Positions 43,856 to 55,755 are shown, numbered from the stretch's first letter. The stretch is DNA of 64,000 nt from Argyresthia goedartella (GCA_949825045.1 OX463815.1:30495356-30559355), one strand, 5' to 3'. The notes: a model not told the origin generated them from the sequence alone. Numbers and translations: made by a program.

Positions 43856-44420
43856 TTTTCAGACCTAGCAACAAAATTTACGGAAGTCTCGAACAAACTT
43901 GCATCCCCTAGTTTAAGGGGTAGGGGATAAAAATTCCATGTTTTCGTTTTTTTTTTGTTGATTGTGTACTTAATAACGAAGTACATAAGATTAGTAATAC
44001 TATTCGTATAATTATGTACTTATAATATGAAACTTGACGGGAGCTGTATCACCTACTTTAAGGGGTTGAGAAATGATTTTTTAAAACCGAAACATACAGT
44101 TTCTTTTTTGTAATACACTAAAACAAGAACTCTGTGTACTCGTATAACTTTCAGATTTCTAGCATGGAATTTTGTTTGTATGGGAAAACGTATACAAACT
44201 CCCATCCCCTAATTTAAAGGGTGGGGGGTGATTAACTTAAAATCCTGAAGTATTCATTTCATTATTTATAACAAGGTCTGAAAATTTACGCAGGGACTAT
44301 ATACATTTTCAGACCTCTAGCATCAAAATTTGCTGAAGTCTCATACAAACTTCCAACCCCTAGTTTAAGGGGCTGTGGAGTAAAAACTCCAAGTTTTAGA
44401 ATTATTTTGTTGTTTCTATA
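43776..44420. repeat. Dispersed or tandem repeat D around the LINE 5' end
   Basis: Three versions of a unit with CCCCTAATTTAAAGGGTGGG, TTATTTATAACAAGG and TTTTCAGACCTCTAGCA appear at about 43780, 43900 and 44205-44360. The LINE seems to have inserted in it. No own coding content. From 44420 to 45180 I see nothing recognisable. Confidence 0.55.
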
Positions 44421-45184
44421 CTAATACTAGCTTACATACCAAATTTTTGCTTTCTAGGACTTGAGGAAGTACCATATGAATTTTGATGATCATCAAATCA
44501 GTGAGTCAGTGACGAAATAGGGATATTTTGGATATCAATAAAATCTAAAGTATGCGAGCTATGCTATTGAAATTTTCTATGTATATTAAGCTTACTACTG
44601 ACATCATATCCCGAGAATTTTGTTCAACTGCTATAATCCAAACCCAACTTGTGAGGGTTCAAAAATACGAGGAAGCACTTCGAGAAAAGATAGGTAGTGC
44701 CCTTGCGCTTCGCTTGCTCGTCTTAGTGGGAGCACTACCGTGCCCCCAGATTTTGTGATTATTTGAGTGTTTTTCTCGGTTATTTGATATATTTTGCGAT
44801 AGCGCTCGAAAAAAATTATCAATATCATAATGTATTTTATTATTTACGGTCTACTAAACGACTAATATGTAATTTCTGTTATATTTGTTCTGATTAATAT
44901 TAATTTGACAACCCTACGCATGTATTACGTTGCTAAGCAACGGTTTGTTGTTAGACAACCGTGTTACTACAAAAAATGTTGCACAAAGTTTAACCTCAAA
45001 ACAAACATCAAATCTTATACAATTTTGTCTTTAGACAAGTGTTGAACAGGAGTTTATGCTTTTGTGGAAAGACCTAATTTTTCTATTTTTCTAAAGGGAT
45101 TAGGGTAAAACGGATTGTATTTATAGGTTTATATTTTATATATAAACCCCTTTGGTTTATATTTTTGATAACTAATGTTTAAAA

Positions 45185-45606
45185 ACATTAAAATATAAAT
45201 AAAAACCGGTCAAGTGCGAGTCTAAATCGCGCACGAAGGGTTCCGTACCACCGTTCAATGGAAGCGATGGTGTGGAGTGAATAGTTTGGATTTTACACAG
45301 CAAAATATTGTTTACAAAGTTATTGGTGCGGTTACTTTCACACTCCATGTACGTAACCAGGTGCATCCATAAGTTTGTATGTGGTATTGTTGTATGGGAG
45401 CCCCCTTAAATATTTATTTTATCCTGTTTCTTAGTATTTGTTGTTATAGCGGCAACAGAAATACATAATCTGTGAAAATTTCAACTCTCTAGCTAGCTAG
45501 GTTCTTGAGATACAGCCTGGTGACAGACGGACGGACGGACGGACGGACGGACAGCGAAGTCTTAGTAATAGGGTTCCGTTCTTACCCGTTGGGTACGGAA
45601 CCCTAA
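45185..45606. repeat. Interspersed element E with 13-bp terminal inversion, copy 1
   Basis: It begins CCGGTCAAGTGCGAGTCTAA, AAGGGTTCCGTACC, and ends with GGGTACGGAACCCT, the inverse. It contains CGGCAACAGAAATACATAAT and a GACG microsatellite near 45527-45552. Copy 2 is at 46305-46740. No coding content. Confidence 0.65.
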
Positions 45607-46304
45607 AAAGTAATAGTAGTCTTGTAACTTTTTATATGCTCTTGTTTATTAATATGGAACATATAAAATAACATTGATAGTAATTTATAAAATCCATAAA
45701 ATGTACATACTCAACGTCGAAAATTTTATTCCAGAAAATAAAAACATATTTTTTAGGAATTTATTTAATTTGATTTCTTGAAAAATTTAATCAAAAGTAA
45801 TTATTTGGTTTTTAACGTATTTGTATATTTAATTTATACATAAAAAATAAAAGATTTTCGAGTTTTTGTGAAAAAATATATATTGTATTTCCCGTATTTC
45901 TGTAATTATTGTTCTACAAAATATTTTTTTTTCATTAAAGTAGAAAAAATCACGCATTTAAGGGTTAAATAATAATTCATTAATGATACACTGCGTCTTT
46001 ATTTAATAATAATAGTCGTTTATTTAGGCAATAAAATCAGAAAAGTTTATAAGATTTTAGGTGCTTAGCTAAGATGTGACACATAAATAACTATGTGATC
46101 CTGTATTTCAGACTTCAGTGCTCTTCCCTTAAAAATAATTTATTGCTATTTAAAATTACACAGGTCTGTGGCAGACAGTGAAGCAAAAATTAATTTACAA
46201 AAAACAAGACCAAATCTTAGATTAAAGGGAGAAATTTGTGAAGCAGGCCTCTCGTTGTGGAGTATGAGTATGAGTATGAGTATGTGAATGAGTGAGATAA
46301 TACT

Positions 46305-46740
46305 AAAAACTGCCCAAGTGCGAGTTGGATTCGCGCCTGAAGGGTTCCGTACCATTATCAGATATTAAAACGCCAAAAAAACACGTTTGTTGTTGTCCTT
46401 AAATATATATTTAATTTTAATTTAATAATTTATTTTAAAGTGAATATATATATAACTAAATATTCTGTAAATATTTCAAGCGCCTACCTGATGCCGATAT
46501 CAATTTCGAGCAAAAAAAGCAAAAAAAAACACGTTTGTTGTATGGGAGCCACCTTAAATATTTATTTTATTCTGTTTTTTAGTATTTGTTGTTATAGCGG
46601 CAACAGAAATACATCATCTGTGAAAAATTCAACTGTCTTAATATCACGAGATACAGCACGATGACGGACGGACGGACGGACGGACAGCGGAGGCTTAGTA
46701 ATAGGGTCCCGTTTGGCAGTTTTATATGCGCCTTCGCCCG
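46305..46740. repeat. Interspersed element E, copy 2
   Basis: It shares GTGCGAGTTGGATTCGCGCC, GAAGGGTTCCGTACCATTAT, CGGCAACAGAAATACATCAT, the GACG microsatellite (46663-46685) and GCTTAGTAATAGGG with copy 1. It adjoins the BEL element's insertion site. Confidence 0.6.
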
Positions 46741-46772
46741 AAATGATGCAGTTAGTTGGTACAGATTGACAT

Positions 46773-46976
46773 TGGATAATGACCGCTTTAGGGTCTTAAA
46801 TAAAAGCCAAATTAACTTGATAGTTATATTGTACTTTCAATCAACATAGTAATTCTCTCTCGTCTGGTCATTGTAACACACTTATCTTATATTCTACGAC
46901 AAAACAAACGCTTGCGCGATGCAGCCGACATACGGCGCCATCTAGTGACAATTTGAGGCAATCTCCAAATTAGACA
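46773..46976 (-). repeat. 3' LTR of the BEL/Pao element
   Basis: 204 bp, identical to the other LTR except one base near its 3' end. It contains AATAAAAG on the plus strand and a TATAA-like stretch, but no promoter can be fixed by eye. Confidence 0.93.
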
Positions 46977-47140
46977 TACCGCCCACCAAGGACAGAATGT
47001 CCTTTCTAACCGCCCACCATAGTAACATTGATATAGGCGAGGGCTACAACAATTTGAACTCTTAAAACTAAAATTACACACAATTGTAATTATGTAAATA
47101 CATTTTCAGCTAACTAATATATACTTCTAGAAACACTAAA

Positions 47141-50100
47141 CTATACATTTATTGGTAATATACAAAGCTTTGAGGTTGGACGTTTAATGGTTGAATTTTT
47201 ATATTTCAATGACACTACTCTAGTTAACCCATCCAAACCAGGGTGTTTAGCTACGATCCTACCAAAAAGCCATTTACTAGGAGGTAAGTCATCCTCCTTC
47301 ACCAAAACAATGTCCCCGACTTCAGGTTCCGGTGTCTTAAAAGCCCATTTGTAACGGTGCATGAGGTGAGTCAAATATTCGTTAGACCACCTGCGCCAAA
47401 AGTTCTGCAACATTCCCTGAGTGACCTGCCATCTTTTCAAACTCGTAACGTTGGAGTTTTCATAATTTGCTTCAGGGACCATCACTAGTGGCTCTCCCAC
47501 AAGAAAATGTCCAGGAGTCAACGGGATAGCGTTCCCTGGATCATTATTGATTACTGACAATGGTCTTGAATTGAGACATGCTTCAACTTGACTCAATAGT
47601 GTACTCATCTCTTCGTACGTCATTGTGGACTCGCCAATTACTCGTTTTATATGATATTTGGTCGATTTTATGCCAGATTCCCATAATCCACCAAAACTGG
47701 GGGCTCGAGGGGGAATAAAATGCCAGTTGGTTCCATTGACAGCTAAACTATCAGCTATCTCTTGTACCATCGTTGATCTCTCCGCTTCAAACAGAGCTTT
47801 GAGCTCCTTTGAGGCTCCTACAAAATTCGTGCCATTGTCGCTATACAAGTCAGCACAATGGCCGCGTCTAGCCACAAATCGTTTAAATGATTCTAAAAAT
47901 CCTCTAGATGTGAGTTCACTCACAACTTCAATGTGTACAGCCTTTGTGACCATACACACAAACAAACATATATATCCTTTATAACTTCTATGGCCTCTGC
48001 CTTTAGAGGTTCTCAGCATAATTGGTCCTGCATAATCTACACCGCTACTTAAGAACGCCCTAGCCGGTGTAACTCGGACTGAAGGTAAGGATCCCATAAG
48101 TTGGGTTTGTATCTTTGCCTTGTGCCGCACGCAAATCACACATTTACGAACATGATGTTTCACCAGATTCTTTGCTCCTACTAAAAAGTACGCTGATCGG
48201 ATGAAATTTAGCATTAATTGTGCATCCCCATGCAACGTTTTCTTGTGCGCATTGTCAACTACTAAATCCGAAAAGTGCGACTTGTGCGGCAGCAGGATTG
48301 GTTGCTTAACATTCTCGGATTCTTGAGACTGAGATATTCTCCCGTTTGCTCTTAGCAATCCCTTATCGTCGATGAAAGGGTTCAAACTTAACAGTTTCGA
48401 CGATTTGGATTTGACCTGCCCGTAAGTTTTTATTTCTTTTATTTCTGATTTGAACTCTGCCGCTTGAACTAATCTACTACAAATCAATAGCGCTTCATCC
48501 AACTCCCACTTATGTAAATACTTTACACATTGACCTTTATCCAAAATTTGCTTTTTAGTGACGAATCTTCTACAATATGCTACCACACGAATTAGCTTCT
48601 TTAGTGAAGAATACTTGTCCACAATCGACTCCTCTACCGTAGCAACATGAATCTTCAACGACTGTTCCTCGTGCGTCTCGTTGTTCTTTAATTTTTTAAA
48701 TGAAATGTTTTTCTCCCATAGAAACCTTGGACCAAATTTCCATAAATCTAACTCAACTAGCTCTGATGGCCGAATTCCGCGTGACGCACAATCAGCTGGA
48801 TTTTCCTTCGTCGAGACATGCGACCACTGTGATGATTCTAATGTGGAATGGATTTCGGAAATTCTATTGGCCACAAATGTCTTCCAGTTATTTGGATGTT
48901 TATTCAACCAAGCCAGCACCACCATCGAATCCGTCCATGCTCTTACATTGCTGATTGGAATGTTCAGCACCTTGGCAATCTCTACCAGCAGCTTGGCTAG
49001 TAGAACCGCGCCACAGAGTTCCAAGCGTGGAATACTGACTTGCCGGACGGGTGATACTCTGGTTTTTGCGCCAACGAGAACGACATGAATTTCTCCTGAT
49101 GAACTGACTACACGCAGGTATACTACAGCCGAATAAGCAACATTGGATGCATCGGAGAAGCCATGTAACTCCACCAGTACATCATCTTCCTTGGTGAACA
49201 GCCACCTAGGAATACTAAAATCTGTTAGTTGACCTAACTCATTACGGTAAGTATACCAATCCTCTAAAATACTGGTTGGTGGTTCTTCGTCCCAACCAGT
49301 CCCCGCTATCCACAGTCGCTGTATAAAGATTTTTGCTTTTATTACGCATGGTGCTATCCACCCCAGTGGGTCAAATAGCCTTGCAACATCTGATATTATT
49401 TTCCTTTTTGTTACAGGTGCAGACAACGAAGGCAGTTTTACCGAGTATTGGAATTCGTCGCGTGTTCTGTTCCAGGTAAGTCCTAAAATCTTTACAATAT
49501 TCTCTTGTTTACATTCTAAGTTTTTGTGCTCTTTCTTTTCTTCAATTTTGATTTCCCCTGTTTGATCTATTATTTCCAGTAACTCATCTTTATTACTCGA
49601 CCATTTTTGCAAAATGAATCCACCTTCCTTTAATAGTGAATCCATTTCCTTATATAACACTATTCCTTCTTCTATGGTTTGACAACCAGACATCAAATCA
49701 TCCATGTAAAACTCTGTTGCTACTCGTTCTGCTGCGATTGGATACTTTTCTTTGTGATCTATAGCAACTTGGTTTAGAGCTTTCACGGCTAAGTACGGAG
49801 CTGAAGCTGTACCGAAGGTAACGGTGAGCAGTTTGTAATCCTTTATTAGATCATCTGGATTATTTCTCCAAACGATACGTTGATAATCGCAATCTTCTTC
49901 TGCTACCTTTACCATTCGGTACATCTTAACAACGTCCGCTGTTAAACATACCGGATGCTTCCTCCATCCCATGATCAAATGGCGCAAATCTGGCTGCAAT
50001 GTGGGTCCAACCATCAAGGTGTCATTGAGTGATACCCCGTTTTCATTTTTGCAGGATGCGTCAAAAACTACCCTGACTTTGGTGGTGCACTTGTCGTCCC

Positions 50101-52381
50101 TAACAACTGCATGGTGTGGTAAGTAGACCGCTTTTTCTTTATTTAGGTCCAATTCTGATACTGACACCATGTGACCTAGCTTTAAATACTCATTTATAAC
50201 TTCCGTGTACCTATCTTTTAGTAGTTTATCTTTAGTGAACTTTCTTTCTAGTGACCTTAATCTCTTTATTGCAATTTCACGTGATTCTCCTTGTTTACAG
50301 GACGGTTCCTCATCGCGAAACGGCAATTTCACCACGTACCTACCATTCTCGTCTCTACGTGTTGTGGTTGTGAAGATGTCTTCGCATCTTTGTTCTTCTT
50401 TTGATAGAATTGGTGTTCTCAATAAAGGCTCGTTTTCCAATTCCCAAAATCTTTTAATGACCTCATTTTCATCTACTTGCGCATGCAAGACTGATATTTT
50501 GTTTCCTATACCTGCGTTGCCCGTAGATCCAGACAATATCCATCCCAGAGAAGTGCACTGAGCTACTGGGGACCCTGCGGGCCCTCTCACTACACCCTCC
50601 TTTATAATCTGGCTATAGACCTCCGCCCCCAACAAAATGTCTATTTTATTGGGTGAATTGAACTCTGGATCAGCCAAGCACAAATGCTGCAATTGATTCC
50701 AGTCCGGCACCACTACCTCTCTCTCAGGTAGTAATGTTGTTATTTTTGTAAGCACAAAACATTTGATCTTCAATTTAAAGTTCGGATCCGTTAATGACTG
50801 GATATCTAACGTCACCGCTGAACTTGATCTCATCGACTGCTGATCTCCGCCTACTCCGGAAATTGACAGGTTGGCATGTGTTTTACTCAGGCTCAACCCT
50901 TGAACTGTGGCCTCCGTTACAAATGAGGCTTGCGAACCCTGATCTAACAACGCTCTAAATGGCCGGTACTGACCTGTTTTTGATTGTACACTCACAAGTG
51001 CTGTGGGCAACAAAACTTGACTACCTGACTTTCCTTTAGAAAAACAGGTCAGAACCGGTGTGGTCTCATTCGTGGAACGGCTAGTTCCCGCCCCACTAAC
51101 AGTTTCTTCATTCGGAACTGAATTGACTGTTTGAACTGAACTACTCGTATTAACATTTGAAGCCGGCTCACTCCTCGGATGAAGTAGGGAGTGATGCTTC
51201 CTTCTACAAATTCTACAAGTGGTGGTTTTTTGGCAAAATCTAACCGAGTGGTTCGCCCCTAAGCAGTTGTAACACATTCGGTTATTCGTAACAAAGGCAT
51301 GACGTGCAGCATAATCTTCGTTTGCAAATTTTTTACAGGAGCACAATTTATGACCTTCAGTACAAAACTCACAGGCTACTGTAGCCGCATTTGTAACATG
51401 CAGTACCTTTGGCTTACTCACACTACCACCACTTGATGGTTTTACGCTAGAACTTGATACCTTCATTACACTTTTTGGCTCAATAAACTCGAGTGCTCTA
51501 TATCTGCCAGTTAAAAACTCCTTGAACTGCCCAAACGTGGGTAATGAGTCCGAAGACAAATTCGATGTTACATTCAATTCCCACTGCTTTCGTGACTCTG
51601 AATCCAACTTGAGCGAAAGCAGATGGATAACAATTATATCCCATGTTGATACATCAATGCCTAAATTGCTTAACGCACTCAAACAATCCGATGACGTATC
51701 CATTAATTCTTTTAAACATCCTGCTGACTCAGCAGTTATATTCCGCTGACTAAGTAAACGCTTTAGTATACAATGTGACAGGTACTTCTTATTGCTATAA
51801 CGTTCCTCTAACTGTTTCCAACACTGATGATAATTTGCGTCAGTCACAGGTGTGTATCTAATCAGTTGTTCTGCTTCTCCAGTCAAGTAACCTTTAAGAT
51901 ATTGTAACTTTTGTACGTTATCTAAGGCATTATTATTGTGTATCATAGATACGAACAAATCTCGAAAAGTTATCCATTCCGTATATTTGCCTGAAAATGT
52001 TGGAATAGTTATCTTCGGTAACTTGACTTGAGATGATTTTGTGTTAGAGCTATCATTGCTTACGTTTACACTTGAACTAGGCTGGACCCTAAAACAACTT
52101 AAAATCTTTTTCAACTCACACTTGTAATTGGTGAACAGCTCCTCTGTTTCATCATATATATCAGATGTTGTGTAGGTCTCAGCCTTTAATAATTTAGAAT
52201 CTGCTGTTTGCAGTAACTCTTTATGTCCCTGTCTAAAATCACTCCACAACTGATCTAATGATTCCAATCTATTTTCGACATAATCTTTAGTAATGCGTTC
52301 CTTAGGAGACTTTTTAAAGTTACTTCTTGCCTTAGTTATACGTTCTGACAAGTCTTGTTGATAACTAATTAAAGACTCCAT
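47141..52381 (-). CDS. BEL/Pao gag-pol polyprotein, 1746 aa
   Basis: A single open frame with domains in order: gag (LPKITIPTFSGKYTEWITFR, about residue 130) with a CCHC zinc knuckle CYNCLGANHSVRFC near 370 and a second Cys/His cluster; aspartic protease with ALLDQGSQASF near 475; reverse transcriptase with VRVVFDASCKN and the catalytic FYMDDLMSG near 890; RNase H with GFSDAS near 1075; integrase with an HHCC zinc region (near 1385), SDNGTNF near 1517 and FGGLWESGIKSTKYHIKR. Order and the FYMDD box are typical of BEL/Pao. No env-like reading frame follows. All key residues are present, so it may be able to move. Antisense open frames over it are shadows. Confidence 0.95.
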   Translation of the reverse strand: MESLISYQQDLSERITKARSNFKKSPKERITKDYVENRLESLDQLWSDFRQGHKELLQTADSKLLKAETYTTSDIYDETEELFTNYKCELKKILSCFRVQPSSSVNVSNDSSNTKSSQVKLPKITIPTFSGKYTEWITFRDLFVSMIHNNNALDNVQKLQYLKGYLTGEAEQLIRYTPVTDANYHQCWKQLEERYSNKKYLSHCILKRLLSQRNITAESAGCLKELMDTSSDCLSALSNLGIDVSTWDIIVIHLLSLKLDSESRKQWELNVTSNLSSDSLPTFGQFKEFLTGRYRALEFIEPKSVMKVSSSSVKPSSGGSVSKPKVLHVTNAATVACEFCTEGHKLCSCKKFANEDYAARHAFVTNNRMCYNCLGANHSVRFCQKTTTCRICRRKHHSLLHPRSEPASNVNTSSSVQTVNSVPNEETVSGAGTSRSTNETTPVLTCFSKGKSGSQVLLPTALVSVQSKTGQYRPFRALLDQGSQASFVTEATVQGLSLSKTHANLSISGVGGDQQSMRSSSAVTLDIQSLTDPNFKLKIKCFVLTKITTLLPEREVVVPDWNQLQHLCLADPEFNSPNKIDILLGAEVYSQIIKEGVVRGPAGSPVAQCTSLGWILSGSTGNAGIGNKISVLHAQVDENEVIKRFWELENEPLLRTPILSKEEQRCEDIFTTTTRRDENGRYVVKLPFRDEEPSCKQGESREIAIKRLRSLERKFTKDKLLKDRYTEVINEYLKLGHMVSVSELDLNKEKAVYLPHHAVVRDDKCTTKVRVVFDASCKNENGVSLNDTLMVGPTLQPDLRHLIMGWRKHPVCLTADVVKMYRMVKVAEEDCDYQRIVWRNNPDDLIKDYKLLTVTFGTASAPYLAVKALNQVAIDHKEKYPIAAERVATEFYMDDLMSGCQTIEEGIVLYKEMDSLLKEGGFILQKWSSNKDELLEIIDQTGEIKIEEKKEHKNLECKQENIVKILGLTWNRTRDEFQYSVKLPSLSAPVTKRKIISDVARLFDPLGWIAPCVIKAKIFIQRLWIAGTGWDEEPPTSILEDWYTYRNELGQLTDFSIPRWLFTKEDDVLVELHGFSDASNVAYSAVVYLRVVSSSGEIHVVLVGAKTRVSPVRQVSIPRLELCGAVLLAKLLVEIAKVLNIPISNVRAWTDSMVVLAWLNKHPNNWKTFVANRISEIHSTLESSQWSHVSTKENPADCASRGIRPSELVELDLWKFGPRFLWEKNISFKKLKNNETHEEQSLKIHVATVEESIVDKYSSLKKLIRVVAYCRRFVTKKQILDKGQCVKYLHKWELDEALLICSRLVQAAEFKSEIKEIKTYGQVKSKSSKLLSLNPFIDDKGLLRANGRISQSQESENVKQPILLPHKSHFSDLVVDNAHKKTLHGDAQLMLNFIRSAYFLVGAKNLVKHHVRKCVICVRHKAKIQTQLMGSLPSVRVTPARAFLSSGVDYAGPIMLRTSKGRGHRSYKGYICLFVCMVTKAVHIEVVSELTSRGFLESFKRFVARRGHCADLYSDNGTNFVGASKELKALFEAERSTMVQEIADSLAVNGTNWHFIPPRAPSFGGLWESGIKSTKYHIKRVIGESTMTYEEMSTLLSQVEACLNSRPLSVINNDPGNAIPLTPGHFLVGEPLVMVPEANYENSNVTSLKRWQVTQGMLQNFWRRWSNEYLTHLMHRYKWAFKTPEPEVGDIVLVKEDDLPPSKWLFGRIVAKHPGLDGLTRVVSLKYKNSTIKRPTSKLCILPINV

Positions 52382-53034
52382 GTTGTAACAAATAATTTAG
52401 TAAATCCAACAACCAAATAATTGCTTACAAGTATACACTTTATAACTAATTCAATCCTAAAGAAAATCACAAGTGTCGAAAGTAAATTCTTGAAAATATT
52501 ACAAGTTCTAACAACTAATTGAGACTTAGGCGAAATCCGGCATGGATTCCCCGTACCTCCGTTTTTCTCTTAATTTTTCTAAGTCCTAAATCTAATGTAT
52601 GTAATAAATTCACTAAGTTCTGAACTGCTTTGCTATAAGGTTGAAAATGTCTAACTGTCTTGATGAATTTCCACAAGTTTTGAACTCCTTTATAAGGTTG
52701 AACTTCCACGAACCAAATAATATAAATGTACTCACGATTTGCACTTGACCACCTCACTCACTTCTCGTACCAACCGATAACCACTCGATCTGCTGTTGTG
52801 ACGTGCTCGCTGTCTCCCTCTCCGCTGTCCTGCTCCTGGCGGTGGTACACACCGCCTGTGATTTCAGCTTGGCTCTGCTAGTCGCTACTTCGCTGCAATC
52901 ACTGTACTCAAGTCGTATCCCTCTGAACAGCGATCCACTGATACTATGGGAACGATGCGAAGAGTAGCTCACACGTACTGAGCTACGGAACTCTTAATTC
53001 CTCAAAAACTAAAACTTTTCGGTTCGAAGGACCA

Positions 53035-53238
53035 TGGTTAATGACCGCTTTAGGGTCTTAAATAAAAGCCAAATTAACTTGATAGTTATATTGTACTTTC
53101 AATCAACATAGTAATTCTCTCTCGTCTGGTCATTGTAACACACTTATCTTATATTCTACGACAAAACAAACGCTTGCGCGATGCAGCCGACATACGGCGC
53201 CATCTAGTGACAATTTGAGGCAATCTCCAAATTAGACA
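53035..53238 (-). repeat. 5' LTR of the BEL/Pao element
   Basis: 204 bp, adjoining the primer-binding site at about 53020-53034 (minus strand). The duplicated target GACAT follows at 53239-53243. Confidence 0.93.
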
Positions 53239-53243
53239 GACAT

Positions 53244-54330
53244 AGTGCCATATAAACTCATTTCATCAATCCAGCTTATAGAATGTGGCGGAGTGTTTTG
53301 AAAATATAGATCAGTTTTCGAATTCTGCCTGTTTCCAGGTGAATATGGGGATTAAAATTGAAATTCTGATCCACAATAACCCCAAGGTATTTAATAGAGA
53401 GTTTTATTCAGGGCTGTTCGAGAGCAATTTCCACTGTTTGGATCAGAACATGAATGGGCAAATAGCCAACAATCGGTACTCTGTCTGAGTGTTTATGTAA
53501 AGAAAGCAACGTATTTGGCCTTATCAGAATAAGGTGGCATATTTGAATCCCAGCCGAGCAACTTCATAAGTCTTTCCCATGTCTTTCCCCAAGTTTTTGC
53601 CTAGAATAAAAGGACAGTGTCATCAGCATAAGTAATGAATTTGCCTTGAGCAGGATTTAGGTTACATATTTCATTAATTTAAATCAAAAAAGTGTAGGGC
53701 CCAAAAAGCTGCCTTGTGGCACACCGAAAGTAATTGGTAAGTCATCACTTCAGTGTTCTCCAATTTCGATGAATGGAGTATGAGAGGTGAGATATTCTTC
53801 AAATAGCTTTAATTGCACTCCTCGTTTGCCGAGTCGGTCCAGCTTTTCTAGGAGAATGGGGAACGAGACCGTGTTAAAAGTTTTAGCAAAGTCAAGAAAA
53901 TGCCTAAAACCTTCTGCCCAGCAGCTGGATTCTTAACTAAATAGTTGGTGAGCTCATGCACAGCGTCACCAGTGGAGATAGCACTTCAAGTTTTGAGGTA
54001 TCTTATTAGTGTATAATTCGTTATAGTAATTTGACGTGCTAGATGCTTGATTGCTTGAGTGCTTAGATGGGCCTAGATATATTTATTAACACGGTGTCTG
54101 TTACTGTGGCCTTGTGTATAGGGAGCACCATTGACCGCTTGAGGGATTTAGGAAATACTCCATCAGTGGCACACATATTGAATATACATGTTAGATGAGA
54201 AATAAAGAAGTCTTTATAAAGATTAAGAACACGGTTTGAGATATTGTTAATCTCTCAACTTTGCCCTCATCCATCCCTAGCTTACTTTTCAGGAAGGTCC
54301 TTACCAACAGTTGCGAAGAATGTATTTACG
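53244..54330 (-). pseudogene. Decayed non-LTR reverse transcriptase fragment
   Basis: Minus-strand pieces in changing frames: GFRHFLDFAKTFNTVSFPIL, LKLFEEYLTSHTPFIEIGEH, TFGVPQGSFLGPYT and KFITYADDTV, in the order RT motif A, B, C toward lower coordinates. Several frameshifts. The BEL/Pao element may have landed in or beside it. Confidence 0.75.
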
Positions 54331-54609
54331 TCGTCAGTAGTATTTTATAGAATTTTTCGGACTTGCCAGACTCAGTGATTCAGACTACGGTAGTAGTACT
54401 AAGTTTGGATGTTCAAAATAATATATAAACTAAGTACATCACGATGTCTCTGCAATCACGATGTCAATAAGGCTTCCAAAACTGGTAAATCCAAAAGTGG
54501 TTCATCAAATCACCTGTAAGTTTGTATCGGTACATAATAAACCGTCACGAGATACGACACGCCTGTTGTTACGGTCGGCTACATAATTACAATGTCGTGT
54601 GGCTCGGAT

Positions 54610-54835
54610 TTCACGCGGGCGGGGAGTAGTAGGGGGGGGGGGGGCATCTACCCCCTTCCCCCTCCCCCCACTTAAAGATCAAGGTCAGTCTAAATTTTGT
54701 TTTAATTTAACAACATAACCTCAAAACTTTAAATAATCATATCTCAGAAACTAGGCATTTCCGCGGAGGGGGAGTAGTAGGGGGGGCATCTACTCCCCTC
54801 CCCCATCCCCCCCTCCCCCCCTCAGGGTCAACAAA
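54610..54835. repeat. Family B pair with long G and C runs
   Basis: GGGGAGTAGTAGGGGGGG, CATCTA and a C-rich stretch occur twice (near 54615-54680 and 54765-54830), separated by AACATAACCTCAAAAC. It is the same family as 37207-37545. The G and C arms can pair or form quadruplex-type structure. The flanks 54331-54609 and 54836-55194 show nothing else. Confidence 0.7.
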
Positions 54836-55202
54836 AGTAGGTCATCCGCTAAAGTCCTTCCAGTACTAAACAATTAACCATTTACCTCACTGACTGAAAT
54901 ATCACTTCGTTGCCGGTGCTGACAGTACTAAGTCACATTCTATTTATCAAACCGCAAACCACATTCCGGTTGCGGTTGCGTGCGGCTAGCCACCGCCCGG
55001 TTATAGGCGCCGTGCGGCTAACTGCATAGTGTGAATATCGCTAAAGTCTTCACTTCACGAGATATTTTTTTGTTACCGTGACCCGAGTGAGTGACCACAG
55101 ATTCACGAAACTCTTGAGTGAGTGACAGAAGTATGCGTCAATCTACTTTTCCTTGTTTCGCTGAGAAAAGAAGGAAATTTATATACCGCATGTCCTCAGA
55201 AC

Positions 55203-55755
55203 CGGCGATGACCGATAGTGAATGATTTTGTGACTCGAATGATCCGACGACTACTAATATTATTATTCGACTACAAAGTTAGCGATCGCTAATCCTAATA
55301 ATCGAATGATAACCACTTATTTAAATTCGAATAACGAAACCAGACAGAACCACAGTAGTTTGTATTGTACTGTAAAAATCGACCAGAACACTGAATCTTG
55401 CTTGCAGCCGAATAACCGAAAGAAAAGCAAGCGAACATATAGAATAGTCGAGTTGAAACAGGTTTGATGAATGATTTCCGAATCGCTAATATGTAATGGC
55501 TGCAACTTAAAGTTATAGTCATATGGTTGAATATTGCTTGCAAGTCGGACAGTCGGCCTGTTGTTTGAATGATTTTGTCGACTGGCGAATACTCATTAGT
55601 GGGAGCTTGTAGATTAGTATTCGTCGATCGCTGTCAGTTGCAGTTTGTTGTTGTGAGGTGTTCATTCGAATGATTTAAGTGTTTCATTCGAATACGTCGA
55701 ATGATTGCCATAATCGAGTGATTTCATTAGTGTCGTTCATAATCGCGCATCGCTA
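55203..55755. mobile_element. hAT-type MITE with 8-bp target duplication
   Basis: CTCAGAAC is present on both sides (55195-55202 and 55756-55763). The ends are imperfect inverted repeats (CGGCGATGACCGAT against TAGCGATGCGCGAT). The interior has many short CGAATGATT-like motifs, the kind of subterminal repeats hAT elements carry. It encodes nothing. It sits about 640 bp upstream of the Sec61-alpha start codon. Confidence 0.8.

Larger units (their letters stand above)
46773..53238 (-). mobile_element. Young, apparently complete BEL/Pao LTR retrotransposon
   Basis: Two 204-bp LTRs (46773-46976 and 53035-53238) differ only at one base (TGGATAATG against TGGTTAATG), begin TG and end CA on the element strand, and are flanked by the 5-bp duplication GACAT (46768-46772, 53239-53243). 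Next to the 5' LTR on the minus strand is a tRNA-type primer site, TGGTCCTTCGAACCG; next to the 3' LTR is a purine-rich GGTGGGCGG. The leader is about 650 bp and the gag-pol frame is uninterrupted. Confidence 0.95.

Noticed and set aside
48681..49088. Antisense open frames over the BEL/Pao gag-pol (also 47658, 50205, 51522)
   Set aside because: They are shadows of the long coding frame and carry no motif.
52515..52972. Env-like or accessory gene of the BEL/Pao element
   Set aside because: These short frames lie in the leader between the 5' LTR and gag and have no signal peptide or membrane pattern.
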